A DNA stretch of 26,900 bases, taken from NCBI GenBank assembly GCA_002405525.1, contig DHLY01000100.1, forward strand, positions 1-26,900, given 5' to 3'. Shown here piece after piece: positions 16,635-25,238 of this stretch. The notes under the pieces are model-generated. The model was given only the letters and a program-made list of their open reading frames with translations. It did not search any database and had not been told where the DNA came from. The position numbers were made by a program, and so were the translations under genes. The stretch's first letter is position 1. Each line of letters starts with the position of its first letter. Origin of the DNA: Proteobacteria bacterium UBA4656 (GTDB taxonomy: Bacteria; Pseudomonadota; Gammaproteobacteria; Xanthomonadales; Ahniellaceae).

Positions 16635-16642
16635 AATCCTGC
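16635..16642 (-). promoter_or_regulatory. Shine-Dalgarno deciding the lptD TTG start
   Basis: On the minus strand the sequence reads AGGATTCCGCCTTG: AGGA followed by seven bases and TTG. No in-frame ATG or GTG lies close enough to produce the signal peptide, so this site supports a TTG start for lptD. Confidence 0.55.
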
Positions 16643-16747
16643 GCAGGCAGGCGCGCAGTGTGCGGCAACCGCCCGCGGGCAGCAATCCGCGCGGCCGATG
16701 ACCTGTCGACGTCCGAGGACGCGAAGCCGAGTCCCCGCTGTATCGCC

Positions 16748-17668
16748 TCAGGCGCCGAACAGCGCCGCGCAGTGGGCGCGGGTGCTCTCGCGCAGCGCGG
16801 TGAGGCTGTAGCCGCCCTCCAGCGCCGACACCAGCCGGCCGCGCGCATGGCGATCGGCGAGGTCGACCAGTTGCTGCGTCACCCAGACGTAGTCCGCCGC
16901 ACCGAGGTCGAGGTTGGCCAGCGGATCGAGGCGGTGGGCGTCGAATCCGGCCGAGACCAGCACCAGTTCGGGCGCGAAGGCATGCAGGGCCGGCAGCACG
17001 ACCTCGCGCCAGGCTTCGCGGAACGCCACCGATCCGCTGCCCGGCGGCAGGACCGCATTGACGACCTTGCCCGCGCCGCCGCGCTCCTCGGGCCGGCCGG
17101 TGCCGGGATACAGGGGCGACTGGTGGCTGGACGCGTAGAGGACCGCCGGATCGTCCCAGAACACGTCCTGCGTGCCGTTGCCGTGGTGCACGTCGAAGTC
17201 GACTACCGCGATACGCGAGAAGCCGTAGGCGCGCTGGGCGTGGCGTGCGCCCACCGCCACCGAGTTGAACAGGCAGAAGCCCATCGCCGTGGCGCGGGTG
17301 GCATGGTGGCCCGGCGGGCGCACGGCGCAGAATGCGCGGCGCATCGGGCCCGCCACCACCGCGTCGACCGCCGCGCACACCGCGCCAGCGGCGCGCAGGG
17401 CTGCTTCCAGCGAGGCAGGCGACATCGCGGTGTCGGCGTCGATGCGGATGCGGCCGGTGCGCGGCGCGTTGGCTTCGAGCGCCGCGATCAGCGCCTCGGC
17501 GTGCGCCGCGGCGAGCTGTGCGCGTCCGGCGCGCGGGGCCTCGCGACGGGGAATGGCGGCGAAGCGCGGGTCGTTCAGCGCCTCGAGCACCGCCTCCAGG
17601 CGTTCCCGGCACTCCGGATGGCCGGGCCCGGGGTCGTGGTCGAGGCAGGCCGGATGGGTGAAGATCAT
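16748..17668 (-). CDS. Histone-deacetylase-family (class II-like) amidohydrolase
   Basis: Zinc hydrolase of the arginase/deacetylase superfamily that removes acetyl groups from amines; in bacteria the substrates are acetylpolyamines, acetoin-related molecules or acetyl-lysines, and the one here cannot be told from sequence. The 306-residue product has RPPGHHA with the general-base histidine pair (H121-H122), GFCLFNSVAVGA (130-141), VVDFDVHHGNGTQD (155-168) with zinc ligands D159 and H161, LVSAGFDAH (237-245) with zinc ligand D243, and EGGYS (284-288) with the transition-state tyrosine Y287. All catalytic residues are present, so it should be active. ATG at 17668 begins MIFTHPACLDHDPGPGHPE, the family start. 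It lies 16 bases after the cobalamin adenosyltransferase gene. Confidence 0.92.
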   Translation of the reverse strand: MIFTHPACLDHDPGPGHPECRERLEAVLEALNDPRFAAIPRREAPRAGRAQLAAAHAEALIAALEANAPRTGRIRIDADTAMSPASLEAALRAAGAVCAAVDAVVAGPMRRAFCAVRPPGHHATRATAMGFCLFNSVAVGARHAQRAYGFSRIAVVDFDVHHGNGTQDVFWDDPAVLYASSHQSPLYPGTGRPEERGGAGKVVNAVLPPGSGSVAFREAWREVVLPALHAFAPELVLVSAGFDAHRLDPLANLDLGAADYVWVTQQLVDLADRHARGRLVSALEGGYSLTALRESTRAHCAALFGA

Positions 17669-17684
17669 GGCGGGCGGTGCGCGT

Positions 17685-18242
<558 letters not shown>

Positions 18243-18256
18243 GGTCGGAGCCGGCG

Positions 18257-18793
18257 TCAGCGCGCGGCGGGCGCCGGCAGGCGCTGGCGCAGCAGCGACC
18301 AGCCGCCGAACAGCATTGTCGAGTAGAAGGCCACGCCCGCCAACTGGTTGTGGAAGAAGGGGATCGCGGCCACGTAGCAGGCGACCAGGCCCTCCCAGGT
18401 GCGCGGGTACATCGCCCCATCGCCGCCGACCCAGACGTGGAAATTGGTCGCCACGAAAAAGAACGTGGCCGCGCCGAGGCCGTAGCCGGCCACCCGCAGC
18501 GCGGTCACGCGGCGACCCAGGCGCGAGCCGGCCAGCGCGATCAGCGCGATGCAGCCGTAGACCACCCACATGCCCCCGTGGAAGCCCAGGAACAGGTCGG
18601 ACACCAGCATGGCCGCCAGCGGGACTGCGATCGCCAGCGCGCGCGAGCCGAAGGTCGCGCCGGCGAACAGCGCCACCGCCTCGATCGGGGAGAAGTTCAT
18701 CGGATGCGGCAGCAGGCGCGAGAGCGCGCAGGCCAACACGAGGCCGGTCAGGACGAGGGCGCGGCGGGAGATGAGTTCGCGGGCGGCGGGCAT
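18257..18793 (-). CDS. DUF6580-family small membrane protein
   Basis: Product of 178 residues with about six hydrophobic segments (roughly 12-28, 36-52, 53-70, 75-90, 100-117 and 137-168, the last perhaps two). It contains the motifs I associate with the DUF6580 family: PMNFSPIEAVALFAGATFG (31-49), AMLVSDLFLGFHGGMWVVYG (61-80), TNFHVWV (116-122), YPRTWEGLVACYVAAIPFFH (129-148) and NQLAGVAFYSTMLFGG (149-164). Size and topology resemble S-components of ECF vitamin transporters. It lies 14 bases upstream of a cobalamin adenosyltransferase, so a corrinoid-related transport role is a reasonable guess but no more. ATG at 18793; divergent from ubiH. Residue C81 lies in the fourth segment. Confidence 0.75.
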   Translation of the reverse strand: MPAARELISRRALVLTGLVLACALSRLLPHPMNFSPIEAVALFAGATFGSRALAIAVPLAAMLVSDLFLGFHGGMWVVYGCIALIALAGSRLGRRVTALRVAGYGLGAATFFFVATNFHVWVGGDGAMYPRTWEGLVACYVAAIPFFHNQLAGVAFYSTMLFGGWSLLRQRLPAPAAR

Positions 18794-18874
18794 GGCGGCG
18801 GTCGACGGGGGAGAAACCGCAGTCTAGCGGATGCGCGGCGCGGCACGGTGCAGCCGCCGAGCGCGCGAGGCGCG

Positions 18875-18880
18875 TATCAT
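18875..18880 (+). promoter_or_regulatory. Possible -10 element directly before ubiH
   Basis: TATCAT (five of six matches to TATAAT) ends seven bases before the ATG at 18887, in a 93-base divergent gap. If used, transcription would start at or near the ATG itself. No good -35 hexamer lies 16-18 bases upstream, so the call is tentative. Confidence 0.3.
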
Positions 18881-18886
18881 CGCTGG

Positions 18887-20089
18887 ATGACTTGTGATGC
18901 CGATGTGCTGGTGGTCGGCGGCGGCCTGGTGGGTCAGAGCCTCTGCGCGGCGCTCGAGGGCCTGCCGCTGCGCGCCGTCCAGGTGGAGTGCGACCCGCCG
19001 CGCGCCGGCGACGCGGCGCGCTGGGACGAGCGCAACTTCGCCCTCGCGCATCGCTCGGTGCTGGCGCTGGACCGCTGGGGGGTGTGGCCGCATGCGGCAG
19101 CCGAGGCGCGGCCGATCGTCGAGGTTCATGCCAGCAGCCGCGGCGACTTCGGCGCGGTGCGGATATCGGCGGCGGACTGTGGCGTGGACTCGCTCGGCCA
19201 CACCGTGCCCGCGCGCGCGATCGGCGTCGCGCTGGCCGCGCGTCTGGCCGGCTGCCGCACGGTGGAGCGGACCGCGCCCGCGCGGCTGTCCGCGCTGGCC
19301 TTCGACGAGTCGGGTGTCACGGCGACTCTGGACACGCCGTCGGGTTCGCGCGCGCTGCGTGTGCGGCTGGTGGTCGGCGCCGACGGTACTGCGTCCGCTG
19401 TGCGCGGCTTCGCCGGCATCGGCGCCGAGACCCGCGACTATGGCCAGACCGCGATCGTGTGCACCATCGCCACGCGCGGCGCGCCGCCGGGCCGCGCCTT
19501 CGAGCGCTTCACCGACAGCGGGCCGTTCGCCCTGCTGCCGCTGAGCGACGACCGGCTCGGCCTGGTGTGGACCGTGCCGGCCGTGGATGCCGAGACAGCG
19601 CTGGCGCTGGACGACGACGCTTTCATCGCCGCTGCGCAGGTGCGCTTCGGCCGCCGTGCGGGCACCTTCCTGCGCGTGGGTCGTCGTCAGACCTGGCCAT
19701 TGCGGCTCACGCGCGCGTTGCGAGTGGTCGGTGAGCGCGTGGTGCTGGTCGGCAATGCCGCGCAGACCATCCACCCGATTGGCGCGCAGGGCTTCAACCT
19801 GGGTTTGCGCGATGTCGAGGCGCTGGCCGCGCTGCTGGCCGAGGCCGCGGCGGGCGGCGCCGATCCCGGCAACGCGGCGCGACTGGCCGCACATGCGGCG
19901 GCCCGCGAGGCCGACCGGTCGGCGACGATCCGGATCTCCGATGGGCTGGCGCGCGCCTTCCTGCCGACCGCGCTGCCGCTGCGCCTGCTGCGCGGTGCGG
20001 CGCTGGCGGCGCTGGACCGCGCGCCGCCGCTCAAGCGCGACCTGGCCTGGGCCCTGATGGGCTGGCGCGCGGCGGGCACCGCGCAGTGA
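18887..20089 (+). CDS. ubiH: Ubiquinone biosynthesis hydroxylase UbiH
   Basis: FAD-dependent aromatic-ring monooxygenase of ubiquinone synthesis (C1 hydroxylation in E. coli). The 400-residue product has the FAD-binding motif VVGGGLVGQSL (9-19), the DG motif VVGADGTASAVR (162-173) and the C-terminal FAD motif VVLVGNAAQTIHPIGAQGFNLGLRD in outline (285-309). In the last motif the usual GD is GN (N290) followed by AAQT. As I recall the E. coli proteins, UbiH has this GNAAQT form while UbiI has GDAAHT, and this is the main reason for calling this paralogue UbiH. ATG at 18887 starts at the FAD domain; no Shine-Dalgarno is visible. Its stop overlaps the GTG of ubiI by four bases. Confidence 0.85.
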   Translation: MTCDADVLVVGGGLVGQSLCAALEGLPLRAVQVECDPPRAGDAARWDERNFALAHRSVLALDRWGVWPHAAAEARPIVEVHASSRGDFGAVRISAADCGVDSLGHTVPARAIGVALAARLAGCRTVERTAPARLSALAFDESGVTATLDTPSGSRALRVRLVVGADGTASAVRGFAGIGAETRDYGQTAIVCTIATRGAPPGRAFERFTDSGPFALLPLSDDRLGLVWTVPAVDAETALALDDDAFIAAAQVRFGRRAGTFLRVGRRQTWPLRLTRALRVVGERVVLVGNAAQTIHPIGAQGFNLGLRDVEALAALLAEAAAGGADPGNAARLAAHAAAREADRSATIRISDGLARAFLPTALPLRLLRGAALAALDRAPPLKRDLAWALMGWRAAGTAQ

Positions 20090-21300
20090 GCGAGCGGCCG
20101 GTCGACGTGCTGGTCGCCGGCGGCGGTGCGGTCGGCGCCGCACTGGCTCTGGCGCTTGCGCGCGAGCGCTTCGACGTGGTGCTGGTCGACGGGCGCGCAC
20201 CGGCGGCCTTCGACATCGCCGATGTGGACCTGCGCGTATTCGCGGTCTCGCCGGCGTCGGCCGCTCTCCTGACCCGTCTCGGCGCCTGGGACCGGGTCGC
20301 CGCGCTCCGCGTCTCGCCCTACCGCCGGATGCGGGTCTGGGAGCAGGGCGCGGCGGATGAACTGTCGTTCGATGCCGCGCTGGTCGGTGCGCCGCAGCTC
20401 GGCCACATCGTCGAGGAACGCGCGCTGCGCGCCGGCCTGTGGGCCGCGCTGGACGCCGGGGCGGGCGTGCGTCGCGTTTGTCCCGCGCGGGTCGTGCGTT
20501 GTGAGCCGGGCAGTAGCGATTCGCGGGTGGAACTCGACGACGGCTCGCGCTGGCGTGCGCGGCTGGTGGTCGCCGCCGACGGCGCGCAATCGCCGCTGCG
20601 CGAGGCAGCGCGCCTGGGCCTCGACATCATGCCCTACGGCGAGCGCGCCGTGGTGGCCCACGTGCGCACCGAGCGTCCGCACGAGGCCACGGCCTGGCAG
20701 CGATTCACGCCGGCCGGCCCGCTGGCCCTGCTGCCGCTGGTCGACGGCCGGGTCAGCGTGGTCTGGTCGCTCAGGGATGCCCGCGCCACGTCGATGCTGG
20801 CGCTCGACGACGCGGCCTTCGTCGACGCGATTACCGACGCTTCGGGCGCGCGCCTCGGCCGTGTGCAGGCGACCTCGCCGCGCGCCGCCTTCCCGCTGCG
20901 CATGCAGTTGGCGCGGCACTACGCAGCGTCGCGGCTGGCGCTGGTGGGCGATGCGGCCCACACCGTGCACCCGCTCGCCGGCCAGGGCCTGAACCTCGGC
21001 CTGCTCGATGCCGCGGCACTTTCCGAGGTGCTCGCCGCCGCGGCCGCCGCGCGCGAGGACCTTGGCGCGCCGGCGGTGCTCGCGCGCTACGAACGCTGGC
21101 GCCGCGGTGAGGTAGCGCGCGCCGCCCACGCCTTCGGCCTGCTCGACGGCCTGTTCCGCAGCGACTTCGGCCCGCTGCCCCTGCTGCGCCGCGCCGGAAT
21201 GGGTCTGGTTCAGCGCATCGGCCCGCTCAAGCGCGAGTTCGCCCTGCATGCCAGTGGGTTCGCCGGGCGGGTGCCCGTGCTCGCGCGGCGGCTGAGTTGA
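20086..21300 (+). CDS. ubiI: UbiH/UbiF/VisC-family hydroxylase, probably UbiI
   Basis: Second FAD monooxygenase of the ubiquinone pathway, related to E. coli UbiI (VisC), the C5-hydroxylase. The 404-residue product shows the dinucleotide motif VAGGGAVGAALALALA (10-25), the RVFAVSPASAALLTRLGAW block (50-68), the DG motif VVAADGAQSPLR (161-172) and RLALVGDAAHTVHPLAGQGL in outline (283-302), with the standard GD at 288-289. It begins with GTG at 20086, overlapping the ubiH stop (GTGA), so the two are translated together. Assignment to UbiI rather than UbiF rests on the VGDAAHT-HPLAGQG motif and the pairing with ubiH; substrate position cannot be proved from sequence. Confidence 0.82.
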   Translation: MSERPVDVLVAGGGAVGAALALALARERFDVVLVDGRAPAAFDIADVDLRVFAVSPASAALLTRLGAWDRVAALRVSPYRRMRVWEQGAADELSFDAALVGAPQLGHIVEERALRAGLWAALDAGAGVRRVCPARVVRCEPGSSDSRVELDDGSRWRARLVVAADGAQSPLREAARLGLDIMPYGERAVVAHVRTERPHEATAWQRFTPAGPLALLPLVDGRVSVVWSLRDARATSMLALDDAAFVDAITDASGARLGRVQATSPRAAFPLRMQLARHYAASRLALVGDAAHTVHPLAGQGLNLGLLDAAALSEVLAAAAAAREDLGAPAVLARYERWRRGEVARAAHAFGLLDGLFRSDFGPLPLLRRAGMGLVQRIGPLKREFALHASGFAGRVPVLARRLS

Positions 21301-21327
21301 GTGTCGGGGGCGCGATTTTGCGGTTTT

Positions 21328-21607
21328 AGGGCTCAGGGCCCAGGGCTCAGGGCCCCGAGGAATGACTTCGTGCGGCGGGCCGAGGCGTGTGGCTTTTGCG
21401 TCAGGGTATAGGGCCTAGGGCTCAGGGCCCAGCGACAAACATCTTGCGCTGTAGTTCGGAGTGCGTGGCTTCGGCGACAGGGTACAGGGCCCAGGGTATA
21501 GGGAAAGCTCGCGAGGAGGCGGCTCTCATTGGGCCCTGAGCCCTGGGCCCTGGGCCCAAGGGAAGAAAGCGACAGCGCCCGGCCCTATACCCTGGGCCCT
21601 GTACCCT
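21328..21607. repeat. Heptamer repeat element, copy 3 (ubiI-mgtE), largest
   Basis: Fills most of the 348-base gap between convergent ubiI and mgtE; no gene is seen there. Direct tracts: A (21328-21355, AGGGCTC AGGGCCC twice), B (21403-21430, AGGGTAT AGGGCCT AGGGCTC AGGGCCC) and C (21479-21499, AGGGTAC AGGGCCC AGGGTAT), separated by spacers of 47 and 48 bases that both end in a variant of GTGTGGCTTTTGCGTC / GCGTGGCTTCGGCGAC. A 27-base core follows (21504-21530). Reverse tracts: D (21531-21558) and E (21581-21607). Tract C plus AGGG is the exact reverse complement of 21583-21607 over 25 bases, and 21417-21431 is the exact reverse complement of 21530-21544. A nested hairpin is therefore possible on either transcript. 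Confidence 0.9.
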
Positions 21608-21648
21608 CAAGCCCGATCATCGCGATACGCCCCAACGCGCGGCCGGAA

Positions 21649-23010
21649 TCAACGAAGCAGCAACAAAGTCCCGAGCCCGAGGAACGAGAAGAACCCCATC
21701 ACGTCGGTCACGGTGGTGACGACGATGCTGCCGGCGATCGCGGGGTCGATCTTCATCCGCTGCAGGGTCACAGGCACCAGCACGCCCGCGAGCGCGGCGA
21801 GGAACAGGTTGATCACCATCGCGCCGCCGATCGCGGCCGAGATCAGCGGATTGCCGAACCACAGTAAGGCGGCACTGGCGACCACCACCGCCCACAGCGC
21901 GCCATTCATCAGGCCGACCCGCAGTTCCTTCGACAGCAGCACGCGGATGTTGCCGCCGGCGAGCTGCCCCAGCGCGAGGCCGCGCACGGTGAGCGTCATC
22001 GCCTGCAGGCCGGCGTTGCCGCCCATGCTGGCCACGATCGGCATCAGCACGGCCAGCGCCACGATTTCCTCCAGCGCGGCCTCGAACTGGCCGATCACGG
22101 ACGCGGCGACGAAGGCGGTGAGCAGGTTGACGCCGAGCCAGATCGCGCGTCGGCGCATGGCGCGCGCGGCGGGCGTGAACAGTTCCTCGTCGGCGGACAG
22201 GCCGGCCAGGCTCTTGACCGTTTCCTCGGCCTCCTCGCGGATCACGTCGACCACGTCGTCGACCGTGATCCGTCCCAGCAGGACGTTGTTCTCGTCCACC
22301 ACCGGGGCGCTGATCAGGTCATGGTCGGCGAAGTGCTTGGCCACATCCTCGGACGTCGTCTCGGCGCGGATCGGCGCCACCTCGGTGTCCATCACCCGGT
22401 TGATCGGTGCGTCGGGGTCGGCGGTGACGAGGGTCGCCAGCGGCACGCGTCCGAGGTACTGGTGGCGGCGGCTGACCACGTAGACGTGGTTGGTGTTGGT
22501 CGGCAGCTCGCCGCGCATGCGCAGGTAGCGCAGCACCACGTCGACGGTCACGTCGGCGCGCACCGTGACCAGGTCCGGGTTCATCAGGCGTCCGGCCGTG
22601 TCCTCGTCGTAGGACAGCACCTGCTCGAGGCGCTCGCGGTTCTCGCGGTCCATCGACTTCAGGACCTCGTCGACCAGGTGGCCCGGCAGGTCCTCGACCA
22701 GGTCCGCGAGGTCGTCGATGTCCAGCGTGTCGGCGGCGGCGACCAGTTCCTCCGGATCCATGTCGCGGATCAGGCTCTCGCGCACCTCGTCGCCGACGTG
22801 CACCAGCACCTCGCCGTCGTCCTCGGCATCGACCAGGCCCCAGACGATGAGGCGCTGCTCCAGCGGCAGCGACTCCAGCAGGTCGCCGATCTCGGCCGGG
22901 GTGAGCGTGTTGACCAGTCGCCGCACGGGCCCGAGGCGCCCGGACTCGAGCGCCTGCGAGAGCAGCTTCAACTGCCGCGCCGCCTGGTCGTAGCGGGTGG
23001 TCTCGGCCAT
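21649..23010 (-). CDS. mgtE: Magnesium transporter MgtE
   Basis: Mg2+-selective channel of the inner membrane, gated by its own cytoplasmic Mg2+ sensor. The 453-residue product has the superhelical N domain (about 10-130, with LLESLPLEQRLIVWGLV), two CBS domains (about 140-200 with AGRLMNPDLVTV, and 203-262 with INRVMDTEVAPI and VVDENNVLLGRITVDDVVDVI), and a five-helix transmembrane domain (about 287-453). The pore signature PIVASMGGNAGLQ (324-336) is present, and D436 in TTVTDVMGFFSFLG corresponds to the Mg2+-coordinating pore aspartate of Thermus MgtE. ATG at 23010; no strong Shine-Dalgarno. It follows the YfhO-like gene by 76 bases containing a putative promoter and a 20-base palindrome. 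Confidence 0.95.
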   Translation of the reverse strand: MAETTRYDQAARQLKLLSQALESGRLGPVRRLVNTLTPAEIGDLLESLPLEQRLIVWGLVDAEDDGEVLVHVGDEVRESLIRDMDPEELVAAADTLDIDDLADLVEDLPGHLVDEVLKSMDRENRERLEQVLSYDEDTAGRLMNPDLVTVRADVTVDVVLRYLRMRGELPTNTNHVYVVSRRHQYLGRVPLATLVTADPDAPINRVMDTEVAPIRAETTSEDVAKHFADHDLISAPVVDENNVLLGRITVDDVVDVIREEAEETVKSLAGLSADEELFTPAARAMRRRAIWLGVNLLTAFVAASVIGQFEAALEEIVALAVLMPIVASMGGNAGLQAMTLTVRGLALGQLAGGNIRVLLSKELRVGLMNGALWAVVVASAALLWFGNPLISAAIGGAMVINLFLAALAGVLVPVTLQRMKIDPAIAGSIVVTTVTDVMGFFSFLGLGTLLLLR

Positions 23011-23028
23011 CGCGGGGGTCCGGTCGGG

Positions 23029-23048
23029 GGCGCGCCGCGCGGCGCGCC
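23029..23048. other. 20-base perfect palindrome in the mgtE leader
   Basis: GGCGCGCCGCGCGGCGCGCC is its own reverse complement. It lies 18 bases before the mgtE start, between the putative -10 element and the ATG, and about 40 bases after the stop of the YfhO-like gene. It could be the stem of a terminator for the upstream gene (no T tract), an RNA hairpin in the mgtE leader, or a protein-binding site. Confidence 0.6.
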
Positions 23049-23060
23049 GGAGGGGCTATG

Positions 23061-23066
23061 ATTATC
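23061..23066 (-). promoter_or_regulatory. Putative mgtE -10 element
   Basis: On the minus strand GATAAT (five of six to TATAAT) stands in a short AT-rich island in otherwise very GC-rich DNA, about 50 bases before the mgtE ATG. The hexamer 17 bases upstream, TAGCCG, matches a -35 at three of six positions only. Confidence 0.4.
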
Positions 23067-23086
23067 CCCGACGTGCGCGGGCCCGG

Positions 23087-25201
23087 CTACCCGCAGCCGG
23101 CCACGCGCGCGCGGAACGGCCGGTAGCGGAACTCCAGCAGGACCTCGCCGGCGGGCACCGCGACCGCGCGGTGCCAGGGCTCGAGGCCGGGCAGCGCCGC
23201 GGGGCGGATCGGCGCGGGCGCGCCGTTCACCTGCGCGCACCAGCCGGGATAGTCCATCTCGGCCACGATGGCGTCGTCCGCACGCGGGGCCCTGAAGCGG
23301 AAGCGCTGCACGTGGTCGGTGTACTCCACGACCTCCAGCCCGAGCGCGGATTCGATGGCCGGTCCCTCGCCGTCCAGCTGGTGGCGCAGGAACACGCGCG
23401 GCATCCAGCGCTCGCGCTCGTAGAGCACCAGCCCGCGCGCATCGTCGCGCGCGACCTCGCGCAGCGGCAGCCCGTCGCGCCCGATCACCCAGCGGACGTT
23501 GAGCAGGTCGGCGATGCGGCCGTCGCGCGACCAGTCCTGCGCGAAGAAGTCGTAGCTGTCGACGTGCATGCTGGCGCCGTAGCCGTCGCGCGACTGCATG
23601 CGCCGCGCGAGCGCGATGTTGCGCGGCAGCCCGGCGTCGTCGGCGACCAGCACGCGGTAGCGCCCGTAGCCGGCGGCGACCGGCTCGAACACCGGGCTGG
23701 GCGCGGTCTCGGCCAGCGGGCGCGGCGGCTGGTCGCCGCGGCGCTGCGGCACCGACGCGCCGGTGCCGTCGACCACGTGGAAGGCGAGCGCGCCGAGGCA
23801 GGCCGACAGCGCCAGCGCCCGTCGCGCGGGCCAAACCGCCGCGACCGCCAGCGCGGCCAGGGCGGCGGCGAGGTGCCAGGCCGCCGGTCGCGAGAGCAGC
23901 GCCTCGTCGGCGAACAGCAGCCAGACCAGCTGCAGGCCGCCGACGATCCACAGCCAGCGGGGCGGCCGCGGCAGCCGGTGCCCGTCGGCCAGCGCCTGCA
24001 GCGCGCAGGCGAAGGCGACGACCAGCACGAAGTGCAGCAGCAGGGCGTGGCGCGCGAGCTGGCGGATCATCGTGCCGCCCGGGATCGGGCGCAGCAGCGC
24101 CGCCACGAAGGCATGGTGGCCCAGCATCGCCAGCACGGCGAACACCGCGATCGCCAGCAGCCACGGCTGGTGGTCGCGCCATGCGACGACCGAGGCGCGC
24201 CGCGCGCGGTCGGCGAGGAACCAGCTCGCGAGCAGCAGCGGCAGGGTCCCGATCCACAGCCGGTTCATGTCCGGCACGTCGAAGCGCCACGGGTCGAGCA
24301 GCCCGAGGAACTCTCGCGGTCCGGCGATGAAGTCGAACGCGAAGTCCGAGTACTTCATCCGACCGTCCGGCCCCACCGGCAGTTCGCCGCCCATCCAGCG
24401 GTAGGCGTGCTGCGCATACTCCGCGGTCAGCAGCAGCTGCGGGCCGGCCAGCAGCAGCACGCCCGGCAGGGCGAGCACGCCGAGGCGCAGCGCGGCGCGC
24501 CAGGCCGGCGGCCAGGCGCCGTGGCGCGCGCGTCCGCCGACCAGCGCCATCGCGGCGACGAGGAGGGCGGCATGGAGGGCGGGCTGGACGTGCCCCGCGA
24601 CCACCTGCAGGCCGAGCAGCGCCCCGGTGGCGAGGCCGTCGCGCGCGCGCCCGCGGTCGAGGAAGCGCGCCGCCGCCCACAGCGTCCACGGCAGCCAGGC
24701 GATGGCGTGAAAGATGTTGGCCTGTGCGATCGCGCGCATCGCCACCGGGCCGGTGAGCGCGAAGCACAGCGCGCCGCCGAGCGCCGCCGCCGGCGACAGC
24801 CGCCAGTGGCGCAGCAGGCCGTAAATGCCGAGCGAGGCAATCGCGAAGTGCAGCACCACCAGCGCCTCGATCGCGCCCAGCGCCAGCGCGCCGTCGCGCT
24901 CGAACAGCGCCAGCCACAGCCAGTGCAGCGGGTAGAAAACGCCGGGCTGGATCTCGCCGGCGAAGCTGTGCCCGGCCTGCGTGCTGGCGTCCCACAGCGG
25001 CAGGTAGCCCGCCTGCCAGGCCTGCGCGAGCTTCTGCATCCAGCCCCAGGTCTGGTCGACGCTTTCGCGGAAGGCGAGGAAGGTGCCGTCCGCGAAGGCC
25101 ACCGGCAATCCGATCGCGAGCAGCGGCAGCACGCCCGCGGCCAGCCAGCCGAGGACGACGGTGCGCGGGGTCGCTGGTGCGCTCGTGGCGGGCGGGGTCA
25201 T
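23087..25201 (-). CDS. YfhO-like multi-TM membrane protein
   Basis: Product of 704 residues that resembles the YfhO family, large GT-C-fold-like membrane proteins tied to glycosylation of cell-surface polymers in some Gram-positives. Visible features are a first TM helix (about 13-36), a periplasmic loop with GYLPLWDASTQAGHSFAGE in outline (65-83) and FYPLHWLWLALF (89-100), and about ten further hydrophobic segments to around residue 480. A soluble C-terminal domain of about 220 residues contains RIADLLNVRWVIG, MPRVFLRHQL and DYPGWCAQVNGAP, typical of the YfhO extracytoplasmic part. The acceptor and donor are unknown. ATG at 25201; it lies 37 bases after a second multi-TM gene. Confidence 0.75.
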   Translation of the reverse strand: MTPPATSAPATPRTVVLGWLAAGVLPLLAIGLPVAFADGTFLAFRESVDQTWGWMQKLAQAWQAGYLPLWDASTQAGHSFAGEIQPGVFYPLHWLWLALFERDGALALGAIEALVVLHFAIASLGIYGLLRHWRLSPAAALGGALCFALTGPVAMRAIAQANIFHAIAWLPWTLWAAARFLDRGRARDGLATGALLGLQVVAGHVQPALHAALLVAAMALVGGRARHGAWPPAWRAALRLGVLALPGVLLLAGPQLLLTAEYAQHAYRWMGGELPVGPDGRMKYSDFAFDFIAGPREFLGLLDPWRFDVPDMNRLWIGTLPLLLASWFLADRARRASVVAWRDHQPWLLAIAVFAVLAMLGHHAFVAALLRPIPGGTMIRQLARHALLLHFVLVVAFACALQALADGHRLPRPPRWLWIVGGLQLVWLLFADEALLSRPAAWHLAAALAALAVAAVWPARRALALSACLGALAFHVVDGTGASVPQRRGDQPPRPLAETAPSPVFEPVAAGYGRYRVLVADDAGLPRNIALARRMQSRDGYGASMHVDSYDFFAQDWSRDGRIADLLNVRWVIGRDGLPLREVARDDARGLVLYERERWMPRVFLRHQLDGEGPAIESALGLEVVEYTDHVQRFRFRAPRADDAIVAEMDYPGWCAQVNGAPAPIRPAALPGLEPWHRAVAVPAGEVLLEFRYRPFRARVAGCG

Positions 25202-25238
25202 CCGTGGGGTCGCGCGCAGGGCGCCGTGGATCGGGCCG

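Noticed and set aside
21328..21607. CRISPR-like array (short repeats with 47-48 base spacers)
   Set aside because: Repeat tracts are degenerate heptamers, occur in both orientations, spacers share sequence with each other, and no cas gene is present.
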